Shown here: positions 33,647 through 42,079 of the stretch, in pieces
Layout: each line of letters opens with the position of its first letter
Position numbering within the stretch: the first letter of the stretch is position 1
Assembly: GCF_000414115.1 (NCBI RefSeq)
Contig: NZ_AOPZ01000017.1
Span: 62,001 to 126,000 of the forward strand
Direction: 5' to 3'
Origin: Streptomyces aurantiacus JA 4570
Lineage (GTDB): Bacteria > Actinomycetota > Actinomycetes > Streptomycetales > Streptomycetaceae
Length of the DNA stretch: 64,000 bases
Translations under genes and position numbers: made by a program
The notes under the pieces: generated by a model
The model's input: the letters and a program-made list of their open reading frames with translations, nothing else
Told to the model about the DNA's origin: nothing
Database searches by the model: none

Positions 33647-34378
33647 ATGAAGCACCGCAAGGTCGGCACCGTCATGGCGACGGACGTCGTCCAGGCCACG
33701 TACGACACCCCCTTCAAGGAGATCGCCCGGCTCCTGGACCGCCACCGCATCAGCGGACTGCCGGTGGTGGACAACGAGCAGTACGTCATCGGAGTGCTCT
33801 CCGAGACGGACCTCATGGCCCGCCAGGCAGAGGCCGAAGATCCCTACGAGCCGACGCCGGCCATCCGCTGGCGAAAGCTGCTCCCCGGCGCGCGCAGGCG
33901 GACGGCCAAGGCCCACGCCCGTACCGCCGGACAACTGATGTCCCAGCCCCCCGTCACCGTGCACGCCGAGGACACCATCGCCGAGGCCGCCCGCACCATG
34001 GCCAGGCACCGCGTCGAACGGCTGCCCGTCCTGGACGAGGAGGAACGTCTCGTCGGCATCGTCACGCGCCGCGACCTGCTTCAGGTGTTCCTGCGGCCCG
34101 ACGCGGAGATTCGCTGCGATGTCGTCGACGAAGTACTCGTGCAGACACTGTGGCTCGCGCCGCGGACCATCGCCGTCGAAGTCCTCGACGGCGTGGTGAC
34201 ACTGCGCGGACAGCTCGAACGGCGCAGCGACATATCCGTCGCCGTCCGGATGACCCGGCAGATCGACGGCGTGGTCGCGGTCGTCGACAAGCTCCACTAC
34301 CGCCTGGACGACTCCCATCTGCGGCCCTCGGACGAGGCACTGCACGGCGTCGCCGACGACTGGCTGCGCAGGCTGTGA
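33647..34378 (+). CDS. CBS-domain pair plus BON domain protein
   Basis: The 243-residue protein has CBS domain 1 (VGTVMATDVVQATYDTPFKE; VIGVLSETDLMARQ), a basic linker (WRKLLPGARRRTAKAHART), CBS domain 2 (AGQLMSQPPVTVHAEDTIAE; LVGIVTRRDLLQVFLRPDAE) and a BON domain (IAVEVLDGVVTLRGQLERRS). It is a paralogue of the protein at 23150. It follows the PatA-like gene by 30 nt and precedes a flavodoxin, so all three are probably co-transcribed. Likely senses adenylate charge. Confidence 0.85.
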   Translation: MKHRKVGTVMATDVVQATYDTPFKEIARLLDRHRISGLPVVDNEQYVIGVLSETDLMARQAEAEDPYEPTPAIRWRKLLPGARRRTAKAHARTAGQLMSQPPVTVHAEDTIAEAARTMARHRVERLPVLDEEERLVGIVTRRDLLQVFLRPDAEIRCDVVDEVLVQTLWLAPRTIAVEVLDGVVTLRGQLERRSDISVAVRMTRQIDGVVAVVDKLHYRLDDSHLRPSDEALHGVADDWLRRL

Positions 34379-34391
34379 GAGGGGTACGGCC

Positions 34392-34904
34392 ATGGCAGGC
34401 ACGGTCCTTGTCGCCTACGGGTCGACGTACGGATCCACCGCCGAGCTCGCCCGGGCCGTCGGCGCCGTGCTCGGCGGGGCCGGGCTGGCGACGGAGGTGC
34501 GGGCGGCGGGGGAGGTGCGGGATGTCTCCGCGTACGACGCCGTGGTGCTCGGCGGCGCACTGTACGCCGGACGCTGGCAGCGTGATGCGCGGCGCTTCGC
34601 TCGGCGGCACCGGCGTGCTCTGTCCCGTCGCCCGCTGTGGCTGTTCAGCAGCGGTCCGCTGGACTCCTCGGCGTCACAGCGGGACCTGCCGCCGTCGCCC
34701 TCCGTGCGACGCGTGGCGCGCAGGCTCGACGCCCGGGGGCACGTGACCTTCGGGGGCCGCCTCGACGAGCGGGCCCGTGGCCGGATCGCCCGGATGATCG
34801 TGCAGTCCGGCAAGGGAGGCGACTTCCGCGACTTCGAAGCCGTGTCGGCGTGGGCGGACGGAATCGCAAGCGAGCTCAACTCCCCCGGAGGCACGAGCAG
34901 TTGA
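34392..34904 (+). CDS. Flavodoxin-domain protein
   Basis: The 170-residue protein begins with the flavodoxin phosphate loop TVLVAYGSTYGSTAELARAV and continues VSAYDAVVLGGALYAGRW and LSRRPLWLFSSGPLDSS. This is the layout of HemG/FldA-like FMN proteins. It would be an electron carrier or small FMN oxidoreductase, possibly the electron donor that PFL-activating enzymes need, although that link is inference. It starts 13 nt after the CBS-BON gene. A broken membrane-protein gene begins at its stop codon. Confidence 0.8.
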   Translation: MAGTVLVAYGSTYGSTAELARAVGAVLGGAGLATEVRAAGEVRDVSAYDAVVLGGALYAGRWQRDARRFARRHRRALSRRPLWLFSSGPLDSSASQRDLPPSPSVRRVARRLDARGHVTFGGRLDERARGRIARMIVQSGKGGDFRDFEAVSAWADGIASELNSPGGTSS

Positions 34905-35120
34905 AACCACGTCCTCCCGGGTTCTGTGGTGGCGACTGCGGCGCCGCTCGGACGTGATCGAGGCATGGGCGGTGCTCTGCGCCGGCATCGTGCTGTTCGT
35001 GGGCGCTCCCGCCGCAGCAGACCGCGGCTACACGTCCCGCCTTAACGCGGTACTTCGGGTGTGTAATGCTGGCTCGCACCCTCAACGCGCCCCCGGCGTG
35101 CGCTTACCAAACGGCATCCT
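34901..35120 (+). pseudogene. Relic of an Rv1733c-like dormancy-regulon membrane protein
   Basis: One frame reads SSRVLWWRLRRRSDVIEAWA followed by the helix VLCAGIVLFVGAP, closely resembling the conserved start of Streptomyces homologues of M. tuberculosis Rv1733c. A GGAGG ribosome site lies near 34887 and a TTG (34902) is suitably spaced, but a one-base shift separates it from the conserved frame. After the first helix the sequence degenerates and stops near 35120, whereas intact homologues have about 190 residues and a second helix near the C-terminus. Rv1733c is a DosR-regulon gene, so this is probably a lost member of the adjoining regulon. Confidence 0.55.
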
Positions 35121-35748
35121 CTGATGGTGCAGCGCATCCACCAAGCGGGCCGCGCCGAAGGCTGACCCGAAGGGGCCACGTGCCCCTGCCGGCTGGCGTT
35201 TGGGCCGCACACCTCAACCGACCGGGCAGCAATCCTCGAAAGTGGTCAAGGGCGTGACTGCCGGAGTGCCGTCGCTGGAGACCGGCATCCGCATGCTGCA
35301 AGACGCCGGGTATCCAATCGAAGACTCGTCAGAGGAAGCCAGGCGGATATAGACGCAGAAGGAAGATCCATCCCCAGAACCACAGTCTCCCTACCCTCGA
35401 ACGGAACAACCCTCCTAAGCCCGTGCCCCACTCGCGCAGGGATGAGCGCGACCTTGTCCACCAGGCCAAGGCTGGCTTCTACGCCTGTAATCGGCCCCTC
35501 GATATCGGCCATCCTGGCCCCACATGCTTGAAGGCCGGGCGACGTCTTCGTTTGGCCCCACCGCCGCTGATCAGCTCGAACGTTGCCAGGCGGAGCCACC
35601 GCAGACCGTCAGAACTTGCTTCGAAAGGGACATGCCAGGACCACTCTTCAGTGCGGTTTGAGGTCCCTTGAGGGTGAATCAGGGGTTCGCTGAATGTCCC
35701 GGTGCGAAGCCTGGCAGCACGTCTGCATTTCCACAGAAGGAGAGAACG
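35121..35748. other. AT-richer region without a confident gene
   Basis: Composition is clearly less GC-rich than the flanks. A plus-strand open stretch near 35245-35352 encodes VVKGVTAGVPSLETGIRMLQ and DAGYPIEDSSEEARRI before a stop, and the minus strand is open across 35246-35599; neither has a convincing start or a family I recognise. Best read as decayed DNA between the hypoxia block and the lasso operon. Confidence 0.4.
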
Positions 35749-35979
35749 GTGCTGCATCGCATCGCCGCCGCCCTCGCCGTAGCGGCCGTAGCAGGATTCC
35801 TCGCAGCGGGCCCTGCTGCCGCCGCCAATCCCTGCTTGTCAGGCGTCACTGAGGCAATCGGGAAACCACTGTCACCGGACTCATTGTCATTGGTCGGAAA
35901 CAGTGTCAACAACACCTACACATGCCTCTATGACGGCCAAGCTTTTGAAGTCTCTGGAGGCAGCCACGTCTCTTTGTAG
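35749..35979 (+). CDS. Small secreted protein of unknown function
   Basis: The 76-residue protein starts at GTG 35749, placed by AAGGAGAGAAC just upstream. It has a classic signal peptide (LHRIAAALAVAAVAGFLAAG, cleavage likely after PAAAA-N) and a mature part of about 50 residues with two cysteines (NPCLSGV and YTCLYDG) that could form one disulphide. I do not recognise the family. It stands alone in AT-richer debris. Confidence 0.6.
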   Translation: MLHRIAAALAVAAVAGFLAAGPAAAANPCLSGVTEAIGKPLSPDSLSLVGNSVNNTYTCLYDGQAFEVSGGSHVSL

Positions 35980-36108
35980 GGGAAGTCGAGGCTGTCGCCA
36001 GCGCCTTGCGGTCTTGGGGCCCCGGATCTTGATGTGATTGGGACGATCAGGCTGGTCAGGGGCGTCAAGCCGCGAGATCGGGAGCTGGTTCCGGGGTGTC
36101 CATCAGGA

Positions 36109-36318
36109 TCACCTCTCTCCAATGCAGTGGCCGCCGGTTTCCGGCGGCCACTGCGGTGTGTGGGTCATGAGCGTGATGATCCCGAGGCTCACCATGGCCT
36201 CGGCGTGGGCGGGTCTGCGTTCCCAGTCTCTGACCAGCAGAACCCGACGTTCTTTCCTGTCGAGTTGGTCTGGGACTTGGTGACGGAGGCTTTCCAGGCT
36301 TGCGGATCTGAGCCGCAC
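36109..36318 (-). pseudogene. C-terminal relic of an IS5-family transposase
   Basis: The minus strand reads LVRDWERRPAHAEAMVSLGI followed by ITLMT (about 36163-36234), which matches the end of IS5-group DDE transposases (pattern RDYERxxxxxEAMIxxAMIxxMxRRL). The catalytic region upstream is absent and the frame runs on past the usual end into a hairpin. It is an inactive fragment and marks a former insertion beside the lasso operon. Confidence 0.55.
36124..36154. terminator. Perfect 14-bp stem with TTT loop
   Basis: Arms GCAGTGGCCGCCGG and CCGGCGGCCACTGC are fully complementary around TTT. It sits at the 3' end of the transposase relic, and could be that element's terminator or a strong stop between the lasso operon (minus) and genes to the left. 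Confidence 0.6.
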
Positions 36319-36590
36319 AGTTCAAAGCCTATGTCCACTTGCCCGTACCGCACCCGGAAGGGCGCCGATCCCGGGTGGCCATGTGATAGCGCATGGTTCT
36401 CCCTTCGTCTTGCGAGCACTGAGGGGCACCGGTGGCGCTGTGCGACTGCGTTGTTGATGGCGTGATGACGCCTGGCTGACCCTCATATTGCGCCTTGGCG
36501 TCGGGGTGGAGGACAACCGATTCGAGAGCTCTCAAATGGTCGTTCCATCCCGGGGGGGCAAGTGCTACGCATCGATCTGACCGCCGCAGG

Positions 36591-38432
36591 TCAGCGAAGC
36601 CGCATCGTCCCCCGCCCGTTCGTGCTCTGAGTCCGCAGCGCCTGCCCCGCCACCAGTTCCCGGTAGTCGGCACTGGTCGTCAGGAGGTCCTCGTGGCGCC
36701 CCGCGGCGATGGCGCGGCCTGCTTCCAGCAGGATGATTTGGTCGGCGTTCTGGACCGTGGAGAGGCGGTGGGCGATGACCAGAAGGGCGCATTGACGTGT
36801 GACGTCCTGGAGCACGCGGCTGAGCGCCGCTTCGTTGATGGCGTCCAGGTGGGAGGTGGGTTCGTCCAGGAGGAGCAGAGAGGGGCGGGTGAGGAGGGCC
36901 CGGGCGAGGGCCACGCGTTGGCGTTCTCCCGCCGAGAGAGTGCTGCCCCGTTCGCCCACGGTGCCGTTCAGACCGCCGGGCAAGCGGTCGATCACATCGG
37001 TGAGGTTGGCGAGTTCGACAGCCTTCCGGACCTCGGCCGGGCTCGCCGTGGGCGCCGCGTAGGTGATGTTGTCCCAGAGCGAGCCGTGGACGACGTGGGT
37101 GTTCTGGTCGACGACGGCGATGCGCGAGCGGCACTCCGGGCGGCCCAGTTCGGCCGCCGGATGCCCGTCGAACCGGAGCGTGCCGGAGTCCGGCTCGTAG
37201 AAGCGTGCGATCAGGGCGAAGATCGTGCTCTTTCCCGCGCCCGACCTGCCGACCAGGGCGACCTGCCGGCGGGGTGGCACGGTCAGGGAGACGCCTTGGA
37301 GGACCGGGCAGTGGGGGCGGTAGCCGAACCACACGTCGTCGAGGGCGAGGGCGGGCTCCGGCGTGGTCGGGGCGGGCCGTGGGGAGCAGCGGGCGGGCAC
37401 CGGCCGCTTCGGCGACTCCGATTCCGCGGGCTCCGGTTCCGCGGGCTCCGCCTGCAGGGAGAGCGCCTCGTCGATGCGCTGGAAGGCTCCCATCCCCCGC
37501 TGCACCAAGCCGACCGCCTGGAACACCGACGACAGCGGCACCATCAGGTACGTGGCGTAGAGCATGAAGGCGACGAGGTCACCGAGTGTGTTGGCGTTCC
37601 CGTTCACCCGCAGGCCGCCGATGACCAGGACGAGCAGGAACGAACCGTGCACGGCGAGTTCGACCGCGGGGCTCAGCACGGATGACAGCCGCGCGGTGCG
37701 TACGCCTGCGCTGTACGCCGTGTCGATGCACGCCCCCATGCGCTCGGCTTCCCGCTCCTCGGCCCGGTGCACCCGCACCATCGGCAGCGCGCCCAGCGCC
37801 CGTTCCAGTTCGGCGGCGATCGCCCCGATGGCCCCTTGCATGTGCTCCGCGGCCGTGCGCAGCCCGGTCAGCAGCGAGGCCACCACCACGGCCGCCGCGA
37901 CGACGGTCAGCAGCACCATGAGCAGCAGCAGCGGGTCGATCCACAACATCAGCGCCAGGGCTCCCACGGCGACGAGGGAGCCGGTCATCAGGTCCACCAG
38001 CGCTTGTGAGACGACCTCGCGCAGGAGGGAGGTGTCGGTGGTGACCCGGGAGATCAGATCGCCGGTGCGATGCCTGTCGTACTCCCGCATCTCCAGGCGC
38101 AGCAGCCGGCTGACCAGACTGCTGCGCAGGCCGCGGACGATTCCCTCACCCATGCGTTCCAGGACGAAGCGGCCGGCCGCGCCCGTCGCCGCTTCGGCGA
38201 CGAAGAGGGCCGCGAGGACCAGCACCGGCACCACGATGTGTCCGTGGGAACTCGCGTCGACGATGGTCTTGGCGAGCAGTGGCTGGGCCAGACCGAGGGC
38301 GGAGCCCCCCAAGGTGAGCACCGAGGCGATCGTCATCGCCGACCGGTGCCCGGCGGTGAGCCGGAACATGGCGGCGATCGCGCCCGGCACCGACGGGCCG
38401 TCCGCGCCCGTGGCCGCGGCCTTCTCGCTCAC
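36591..38432 (-). CDS. Lasso peptide ABC exporter (fused TMD-NBD)
   Basis: The 613-residue half-transporter has six membrane helices in its first 330 residues (e.g. SALGLAQPLLAKTIVDASSH; TGSLVAVGALALMLWIDPLL) and a nucleotide-binding domain with Walker A GRSGAGKST, signature TLSAGERQRVALARALL, Walker B SLLLLDEPTSHLD and the H-loop VIAHRLSTVQ. A low-complexity Pro/Glu/Ser linker separates the two. The GTG at 38432 overlaps the B2 protease stop by 4 nt (GTGA). As last gene of the lasso operon it should export the mature peptide and provide self-immunity. Confidence 0.9.
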   Translation of the reverse strand: MSEKAAATGADGPSVPGAIAAMFRLTAGHRSAMTIASVLTLGGSALGLAQPLLAKTIVDASSHGHIVVPVLVLAALFVAEAATGAAGRFVLERMGEGIVRGLRSSLVSRLLRLEMREYDRHRTGDLISRVTTDTSLLREVVSQALVDLMTGSLVAVGALALMLWIDPLLLLMVLLTVVAAAVVVASLLTGLRTAAEHMQGAIGAIAAELERALGALPMVRVHRAEEREAERMGACIDTAYSAGVRTARLSSVLSPAVELAVHGSFLLVLVIGGLRVNGNANTLGDLVAFMLYATYLMVPLSSVFQAVGLVQRGMGAFQRIDEALSLQAEPAEPEPAESESPKRPVPARCSPRPAPTTPEPALALDDVWFGYRPHCPVLQGVSLTVPPRRQVALVGRSGAGKSTIFALIARFYEPDSGTLRFDGHPAAELGRPECRSRIAVVDQNTHVVHGSLWDNITYAAPTASPAEVRKAVELANLTDVIDRLPGGLNGTVGERGSTLSAGERQRVALARALLTRPSLLLLDEPTSHLDAINEAALSRVLQDVTRQCALLVIAHRLSTVQNADQIILLEAGRAIAAGRHEDLLTTSADYRELVAGQALRTQSTNGRGTMRLR

Positions 38433-38863
38433 CGAGTCGGCCGCCCTACCGGGGGGACAGTCAGGAGGCGGCTGAAGTAGTCGTCCGGTACTCCTTCGTC
38501 CACCAGTCGGCCATCGATCTCCACCCAGGCGTGCGCCGTGAACGGGGGAACCATACGCACCCCCGTGCACCAGGTCGGCCAGGTTCCCCCGAGCCGGCAC
38601 AGCAGTGCGGTGCCCAGGGAGCGCGGAAGGCAGCCGCGGGGGCCTGCGCACCGGAGGCTGACGGCGCATATCGCGTCCCGTGCGGACTTGGCCTGCGTGG
38701 CGGAGGCGGGCGCCGCACCACGGCGTACGGCGTTGAGTACCGCCCGGATCCGGCGCGGTGGCAGGAAGGACAGAAGGAAGGCGGCGATGAGGACGAGCCG
38801 TGCGGCCAGCCGTCGGGTGAGCGGGATGCCCGTCGGCCGCGTCAGTGCGCTCGGTGTCGTCAT
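38429..38863 (-). CDS. Lasso peptide leader protease (B2)
   Basis: The 144-residue protein is a transglutaminase-like cysteine protease of the lasso B2 type. The catalytic Cys lies in GPRGCLPRSLGTALLCRLGG, the His in PPFTAHAWVEIDGRLVDEG and the Asp follows in EIDG. A hydrophobic N-terminal segment (LVLIAAFLLSFLPP) precedes it, as in homologues. It would remove the precursor leader after the penultimate threonine. The ATG at 38863 overlaps the B1 stop by 4 nt (ATGA), and its own stop overlaps the exporter start. Confidence 0.9.
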   Translation of the reverse strand: MTTPSALTRPTGIPLTRRLAARLVLIAAFLLSFLPPRRIRAVLNAVRRGAAPASATQAKSARDAICAVSLRCAGPRGCLPRSLGTALLCRLGGTWPTWCTGVRMVPPFTAHAWVEIDGRLVDEGVPDDYFSRLLTVPPVGRPTR

Positions 38864-39114
38864 GCGGTCAGCCCCGAGGTCCGCAGCAGGTGGATGAGCG
38901 CCGCGACGTCTTGCGCGGCCTGGGCGCGGTCGATGTCGAATTCGGCGATGACCGCGTCGACCGCGTCCTTTTCCTCGCCGCCTTCGAGCAGTGTCCGGAC
39001 CACGAGTGTGCCGGTGGGGTTGAGCTCCCAGTAGTGACCGCTGCGCTGGTCGAGCAGGACGGTGCCGTATTCCGTCTCCGCGGTGGTGATATCAGGGGCG
39101 AAACGCAGTGCCAT
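38860..39114 (-). CDS. Lasso peptide RRE protein (B1, PqqD-like)
   Basis: The 84-residue protein is a stand-alone RiPP recognition element: TAETEYGTVLLDQRSGHYWE and LNPTGTLVVRTLLEGG form the winged-helix strands and helix, with C-terminal helices AVDAVIAEFDIDRAQAAQDV and AALIHLLRTSGL. It binds the precursor leader, probably through the YxxPxLxxxGxF motif, and presents it to B2. It follows the cyclase by 44 nt and is coupled to B2. Split B1/B2 is the actinobacterial arrangement. Confidence 0.9.
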   Translation of the reverse strand: MALRFAPDITTAETEYGTVLLDQRSGHYWELNPTGTLVVRTLLEGGEEKDAVDAVIAEFDIDRAQAAQDVAALIHLLRTSGLTA

Positions 39115-39158
39115 ATGCCGAGTCCTTTTCTGCCGAAAACCGGCGAACCCTTGAGCCT

Positions 39159-41009
39159 TCAGCCTCTGAAAACCTCTCGCCTATGACGAGAAAGGCTTCG
39201 CAGCCACACTTCACAGGCGATCGTCGAATACAAAGTTCCTTCGCCCAGCCCGGGTGTGGACGGCCGTCGGGCCAGCTCCATCAGCGCTCGGCCGTCCACC
39301 AGGCCGAGCTGGGCCAAGTGCGAGTCCTCCCACAACTTCATGAGGTCGCCGCGGCGTTCGCGCAATCCGTTGGAGGCGTCCATGGATGCCTGTGCTTTGT
39401 TGGCACGCTCCAGGCACACGTCCGGCACGATCTGCCGCATGGCGGTGGTCAGCAGGGGCTTGTAGGCCCAGGGCGTGACGCGCTCGATGGGGTTGACGGC
39501 CAGGCATGCCTCGATCACCCGGTCGTCGAAGAACGGTGAGGCCATGGGCACGCCCGCGCGGGCGGCCATCCGGTCCCACTGCCGGACGATCCTCGTGCAG
39601 CTGCGGATCTGTTCGAGGTCGGTGTGCATGCCCCGGTCGGGGTGGAGCGGTACGGCGCTCGCGGCCGCGTCGCGCAGTGCCTGCCCGGCGACGCGTGCCG
39701 CCTCGGGGGTGATCCAGTCGAACAGGCGCGGTGGTGTCCCCCAGCCGAGGGTTCCGCTGACGGGCGGCGCCGTTGCCTCGCGCAGGTCTCGGCTGGAGTG
39801 CGCGAGCCACTGTCCGTAGGGCCGGGCGTCGGCCAGGGCGCGCGCGGTGGCGCCCAGCGGCCAGTGGAACAGGGTTCGGAAGCCGCGTAGGTTCCGAAGG
39901 GCGATCAGCGGGCGGGTACGGACGAGGCGGTGGTAATAGGCTTCGGAGCACCAGGCGACGTGGTCGCCTCCGATGCCGGTCAGGTGCACTCGGCTGCCTC
40001 GCTGCCCCAGCCCGGGCAGGTGGTGCAGGACGCGTGACCGGTCCATGACGCCGATGGTGGGCTCGTCGATGAGGTCGTCGATCGCCAGCAAGTCGTCGTA
40101 CACCAGCGGGGATTCGTCGGCGTCCCAGATCACATGCTCGATGTCCGGGAGGAAGCGGGCGGCCTTCTTGGCCCAGTACAGGTCGGAGTCGGCGGGGTCG
40201 CGGCCGGGCCAGGTGCTGGCCACCACACGGGCCGGTGACCGCGCGGCCAGAAAGCAGACCGAGGTGGAGTCCAGGCCGCCGGACAGGTCACAGCTGACCA
40301 CTCCGCCCGCGCTCGTACGGGCGTCGACGGCGTCCGCCAGCGCCTCCCGCACCAAGGGCGCGCTCTCAGCCAGGGAGCGCACCGGGTCGGGCGGCGCCCA
40401 CCAGCGCGAGTGCCGGGCCGTCCGCCCGTCGGGCGCGACGACCACCGCGTCCTCGGGGGGAACGGCCGTCACGGTCCGCCAGAGCGAGGTCTCCGACAGC
40501 GGGTAGGGAGCCGGCCACAACAGCCGTACGGCCAGCCGTTCTTCGTCCGGTTCAGCGCCGGTCGCGGCGGCGAGCACCTCGGCACTGGTGGCGGCCACCT
40601 GCACGCCGTCGACGATCGCGTGGAAGACGAGGCGCAGGCCGGATGCGGTCCCCTGCACGCGCAGCCGTCCGTCGAGCGCGGCGACGAGGTGGAAGCTGCC
40701 GGAGAGCCTTCGGGCCAGCGCGTCGAGTTCGGTGAGGTCCCGCAACCGCTCTGCGTACCCCTTGAGTTCGTCCGGTCCGACCGAGCAGCAGCCCACCACG
40801 GCGATGGCGGCCCGCCCGGCGTGCGCGGTGACGATTTCCTGGTCGCTCCACCGGCCGACCAGCCACGGCCGACCCGAGGGATGCGCCAGGGTCCTGGCTT
40901 CTGGGCGGAGAAAGGAGCGGGCCGCGGCGATCGCGTCCACGCAGTCCGGAAGGACCGCGAAGTGTGCGTCACCGGGGCCCACTCCCCCCGTCTCATGCGA
41001 CGTAGGCAT
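39159..41009 (-). CDS. Lasso cyclase (asparagine synthetase-like, C)
   Basis: The 616-residue protein has an N-terminal glutaminase-like fold without the usual catalytic Cys2 (MPTSHETGG start) and a C-terminal synthetase domain with the PP-loop VVSCDLSGGLDSTSVCFLAA. LTGIGGDHVAWCSEAYYHRL and ASPFFDDRVIEACLAVNP also match lasso cyclases. It adenylates the side chain of the ring-forming Asp of the precursor and catalyses macrolactam closure on the Leu1 amine. Length is normal for the family. The ATG at 41009 has no strong ribosome site but is the only in-frame option close to the precursor gene, 26 nt away. Confidence 0.92.
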   Translation of the reverse strand: MPTSHETGGVGPGDAHFAVLPDCVDAIAAARSFLRPEARTLAHPSGRPWLVGRWSDQEIVTAHAGRAAIAVVGCCSVGPDELKGYAERLRDLTELDALARRLSGSFHLVAALDGRLRVQGTASGLRLVFHAIVDGVQVAATSAEVLAAATGAEPDEERLAVRLLWPAPYPLSETSLWRTVTAVPPEDAVVVAPDGRTARHSRWWAPPDPVRSLAESAPLVREALADAVDARTSAGGVVSCDLSGGLDSTSVCFLAARSPARVVASTWPGRDPADSDLYWAKKAARFLPDIEHVIWDADESPLVYDDLLAIDDLIDEPTIGVMDRSRVLHHLPGLGQRGSRVHLTGIGGDHVAWCSEAYYHRLVRTRPLIALRNLRGFRTLFHWPLGATARALADARPYGQWLAHSSRDLREATAPPVSGTLGWGTPPRLFDWITPEAARVAGQALRDAAASAVPLHPDRGMHTDLEQIRSCTRIVRQWDRMAARAGVPMASPFFDDRVIEACLAVNPIERVTPWAYKPLLTTAMRQIVPDVCLERANKAQASMDASNGLRERRGDLMKLWEDSHLAQLGLVDGRALMELARRPSTPGLGEGTLYSTIACEVWLRSLSRHRREVFRG

Positions 41010-41035
41010 GGCGTCGATTCTGCGAGCCGGCTGCC

Positions 41036-41146
41036 TTAGTTCTTGCTGAAGATCAGACGGTCGTTGCCGTGGCGCTGCAAGAGACCGGTCCGCTGACGGA
41101 ACGTCCCGAGCCGGACGAGGGTCGGGGCTTCGTACGCCTTCTTCAT
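41036..41146 (-). CDS. Lasso precursor peptide, citrulassin-like (A)
   Basis: A 36-residue ORF starts at ATG 41146, 6 nt after GAGGAG, and ends with TAA. The leader MKKAYEAPTLVRLGTFRQRT-G contains the YxxPxLxxxGxFxxxT recognition motif and the conserved penultimate threonine. The predicted core is LLQRHGNDRLIFSKN (15 aa): Leu1 to Asp8 closes an 8-residue ring, leaving RLIFSKN as threaded tail. The GNDRLxxSKN ending is that of citrulassin A (LLGLAGNDRLVLSKN), in which Arg9 is converted to citrulline. No peptidyl-arginine deiminase is in this window; for known citrulassins that enzyme is encoded elsewhere. Too short for routine gene callers. Confidence 0.9.
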   Translation of the reverse strand: MKKAYEAPTLVRLGTFRQRTGLLQRHGNDRLIFSKN

Positions 41147-41593
41147 GACGTCTCCTCAGTGATCTCTGATGTACCTGGCACCCTGGCCGAACCGAGAAAC
41201 CGGCGCGCATCGGCCCCGGCGCATTCGTGATCGGCATAATTGCCTGTCACGTACCAGGGGCCTGGTCGTATAGAAATACTAGCGCCGTTCCCGACATACG
41301 AAGCCAGCCCGCGCAGGAAAAAATACAGTCGCACCGCCTTCGATATCTCACCCATGAACAGCTGATATCGGGAGTGGTTGGTGTTTCCCATGAGTGAGCG
41401 ACATTCGCATATCGAGGCGCCGAAATACGGCAATGCGTGCGACAGATGCATTCACGTTCGATGCAATTCCGCCGCAGCCTGACCCAAGAGGTGTCCCGAT
41501 GCCGGAACGCGAGCAGGTACGAACCGAGGTCCGCCACATACACAGAGGGCTCCGCCGACACAGGTACCGGTACGGCCCCGGGCTTGGCGTCCT

Positions 41594-41671
41594 CGGCGAC
41601 GAGTGCCCGAGCCGGCGGGCCAGCCCGACAACGGACTCTCCGGCTTCGAGCAGGATCGAGGCATAGCCCAC
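41594..41671 (-). pseudogene. C-terminal scrap of a tyrosine recombinase
   Basis: The minus strand encodes VGYASILLEAGESVVGLARR followed by LGHSSP, the conserved block around the second catalytic His and preceding the active-site Tyr in phage-type integrases. Only about 26 residues remain, without the Arg, His or Tyr regions around them. It marks a lost mobile element immediately upstream of the lasso operon. Confidence 0.5.
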
Positions 41672-41815
41672 GGCGGAGGCCCGGAAAGGGGCGGGGTAAG
41701 GGTCCGTTGCGTTCACTGGTCCGCCTCCTCGTGGTTCGGCGCTTCGCCGAGCGTGCGGGCGGCACCGAGTAGCTGTTGCCCCAACTCCTCCAGGTACGGG
41801 GCGAGTTCGGCAGCA

Positions 41816-42079
41816 CCCCGGAGCGTGGTCCAGGTCATGGGCGACGAGGTACCAGCGGCTTCCGGCCGCCACCAGCGCGTGGGGCTCGACACGGCGGGCA
41901 GTGGGCTCCGTGGCCTGCCGGGAGCGGTGGTCGAAAGTGACGGTCTCGTGGTCACGGCAGGCGGCGGCCAGGGTGGCGAGGGCGACCGGGTCGGCCTGCG
42001 GGCCGACGCCCCAGGCCAGCGGCACCGTGGCGGTGTGCACGGCGGAGACCTGGTGGCGCATGCGGGCGGGCAAGGTCAT
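41816..42079 (-). pseudogene. Fragment of a WYL-domain (YafY-type) transcriptional regulator
   Basis: The fragment LPARMRHQVSAVHTATVPLA, DPVALATLAAACRDHETVTF and ALVAAGSRWYLVAHDLDHA aligns with residues of the intact WYL regulator at 44842 (VLPSRLRHRV; LLAALAAACVAHEKIRF; LVAAGRRWYLVAYDLDRGDW). The N-terminal HTH and everything after the WYL strand are missing. An unidentified open stretch (ELAPYLEELGQQLLGAARTL) follows in another frame to 41713. Confidence 0.6.

Larger units (their letters stand above)
35980..36590. other. Intergenic debris with transposase relic and large hairpin
   Basis: Apart from the IS5-like fragment and the hairpin listed separately, nothing coding is supported. Open frames on both strands here lack ribosome sites and family resemblance. 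Confidence 0.4.

Noticed and set aside
32021..34402. A 793-codon minus-strand frame across the PatA-like and CBS-BON genes
   Set aside because: Spans two well-supported plus-strand genes and their gap; low-complexity translation without family features.
35246..35599. A 117-codon minus-strand frame in the AT-richer debris
   Set aside because: Parts look protein-like, but no ribosome site or family is recognisable and overlapping frames on the other strand are equally open.
41247..41816. A 189-codon minus-strand frame upstream of the lasso precursor
   Set aside because: Cys/Arg-rich translation without domain features, overlapping an integrase scrap in another frame; considered debris.
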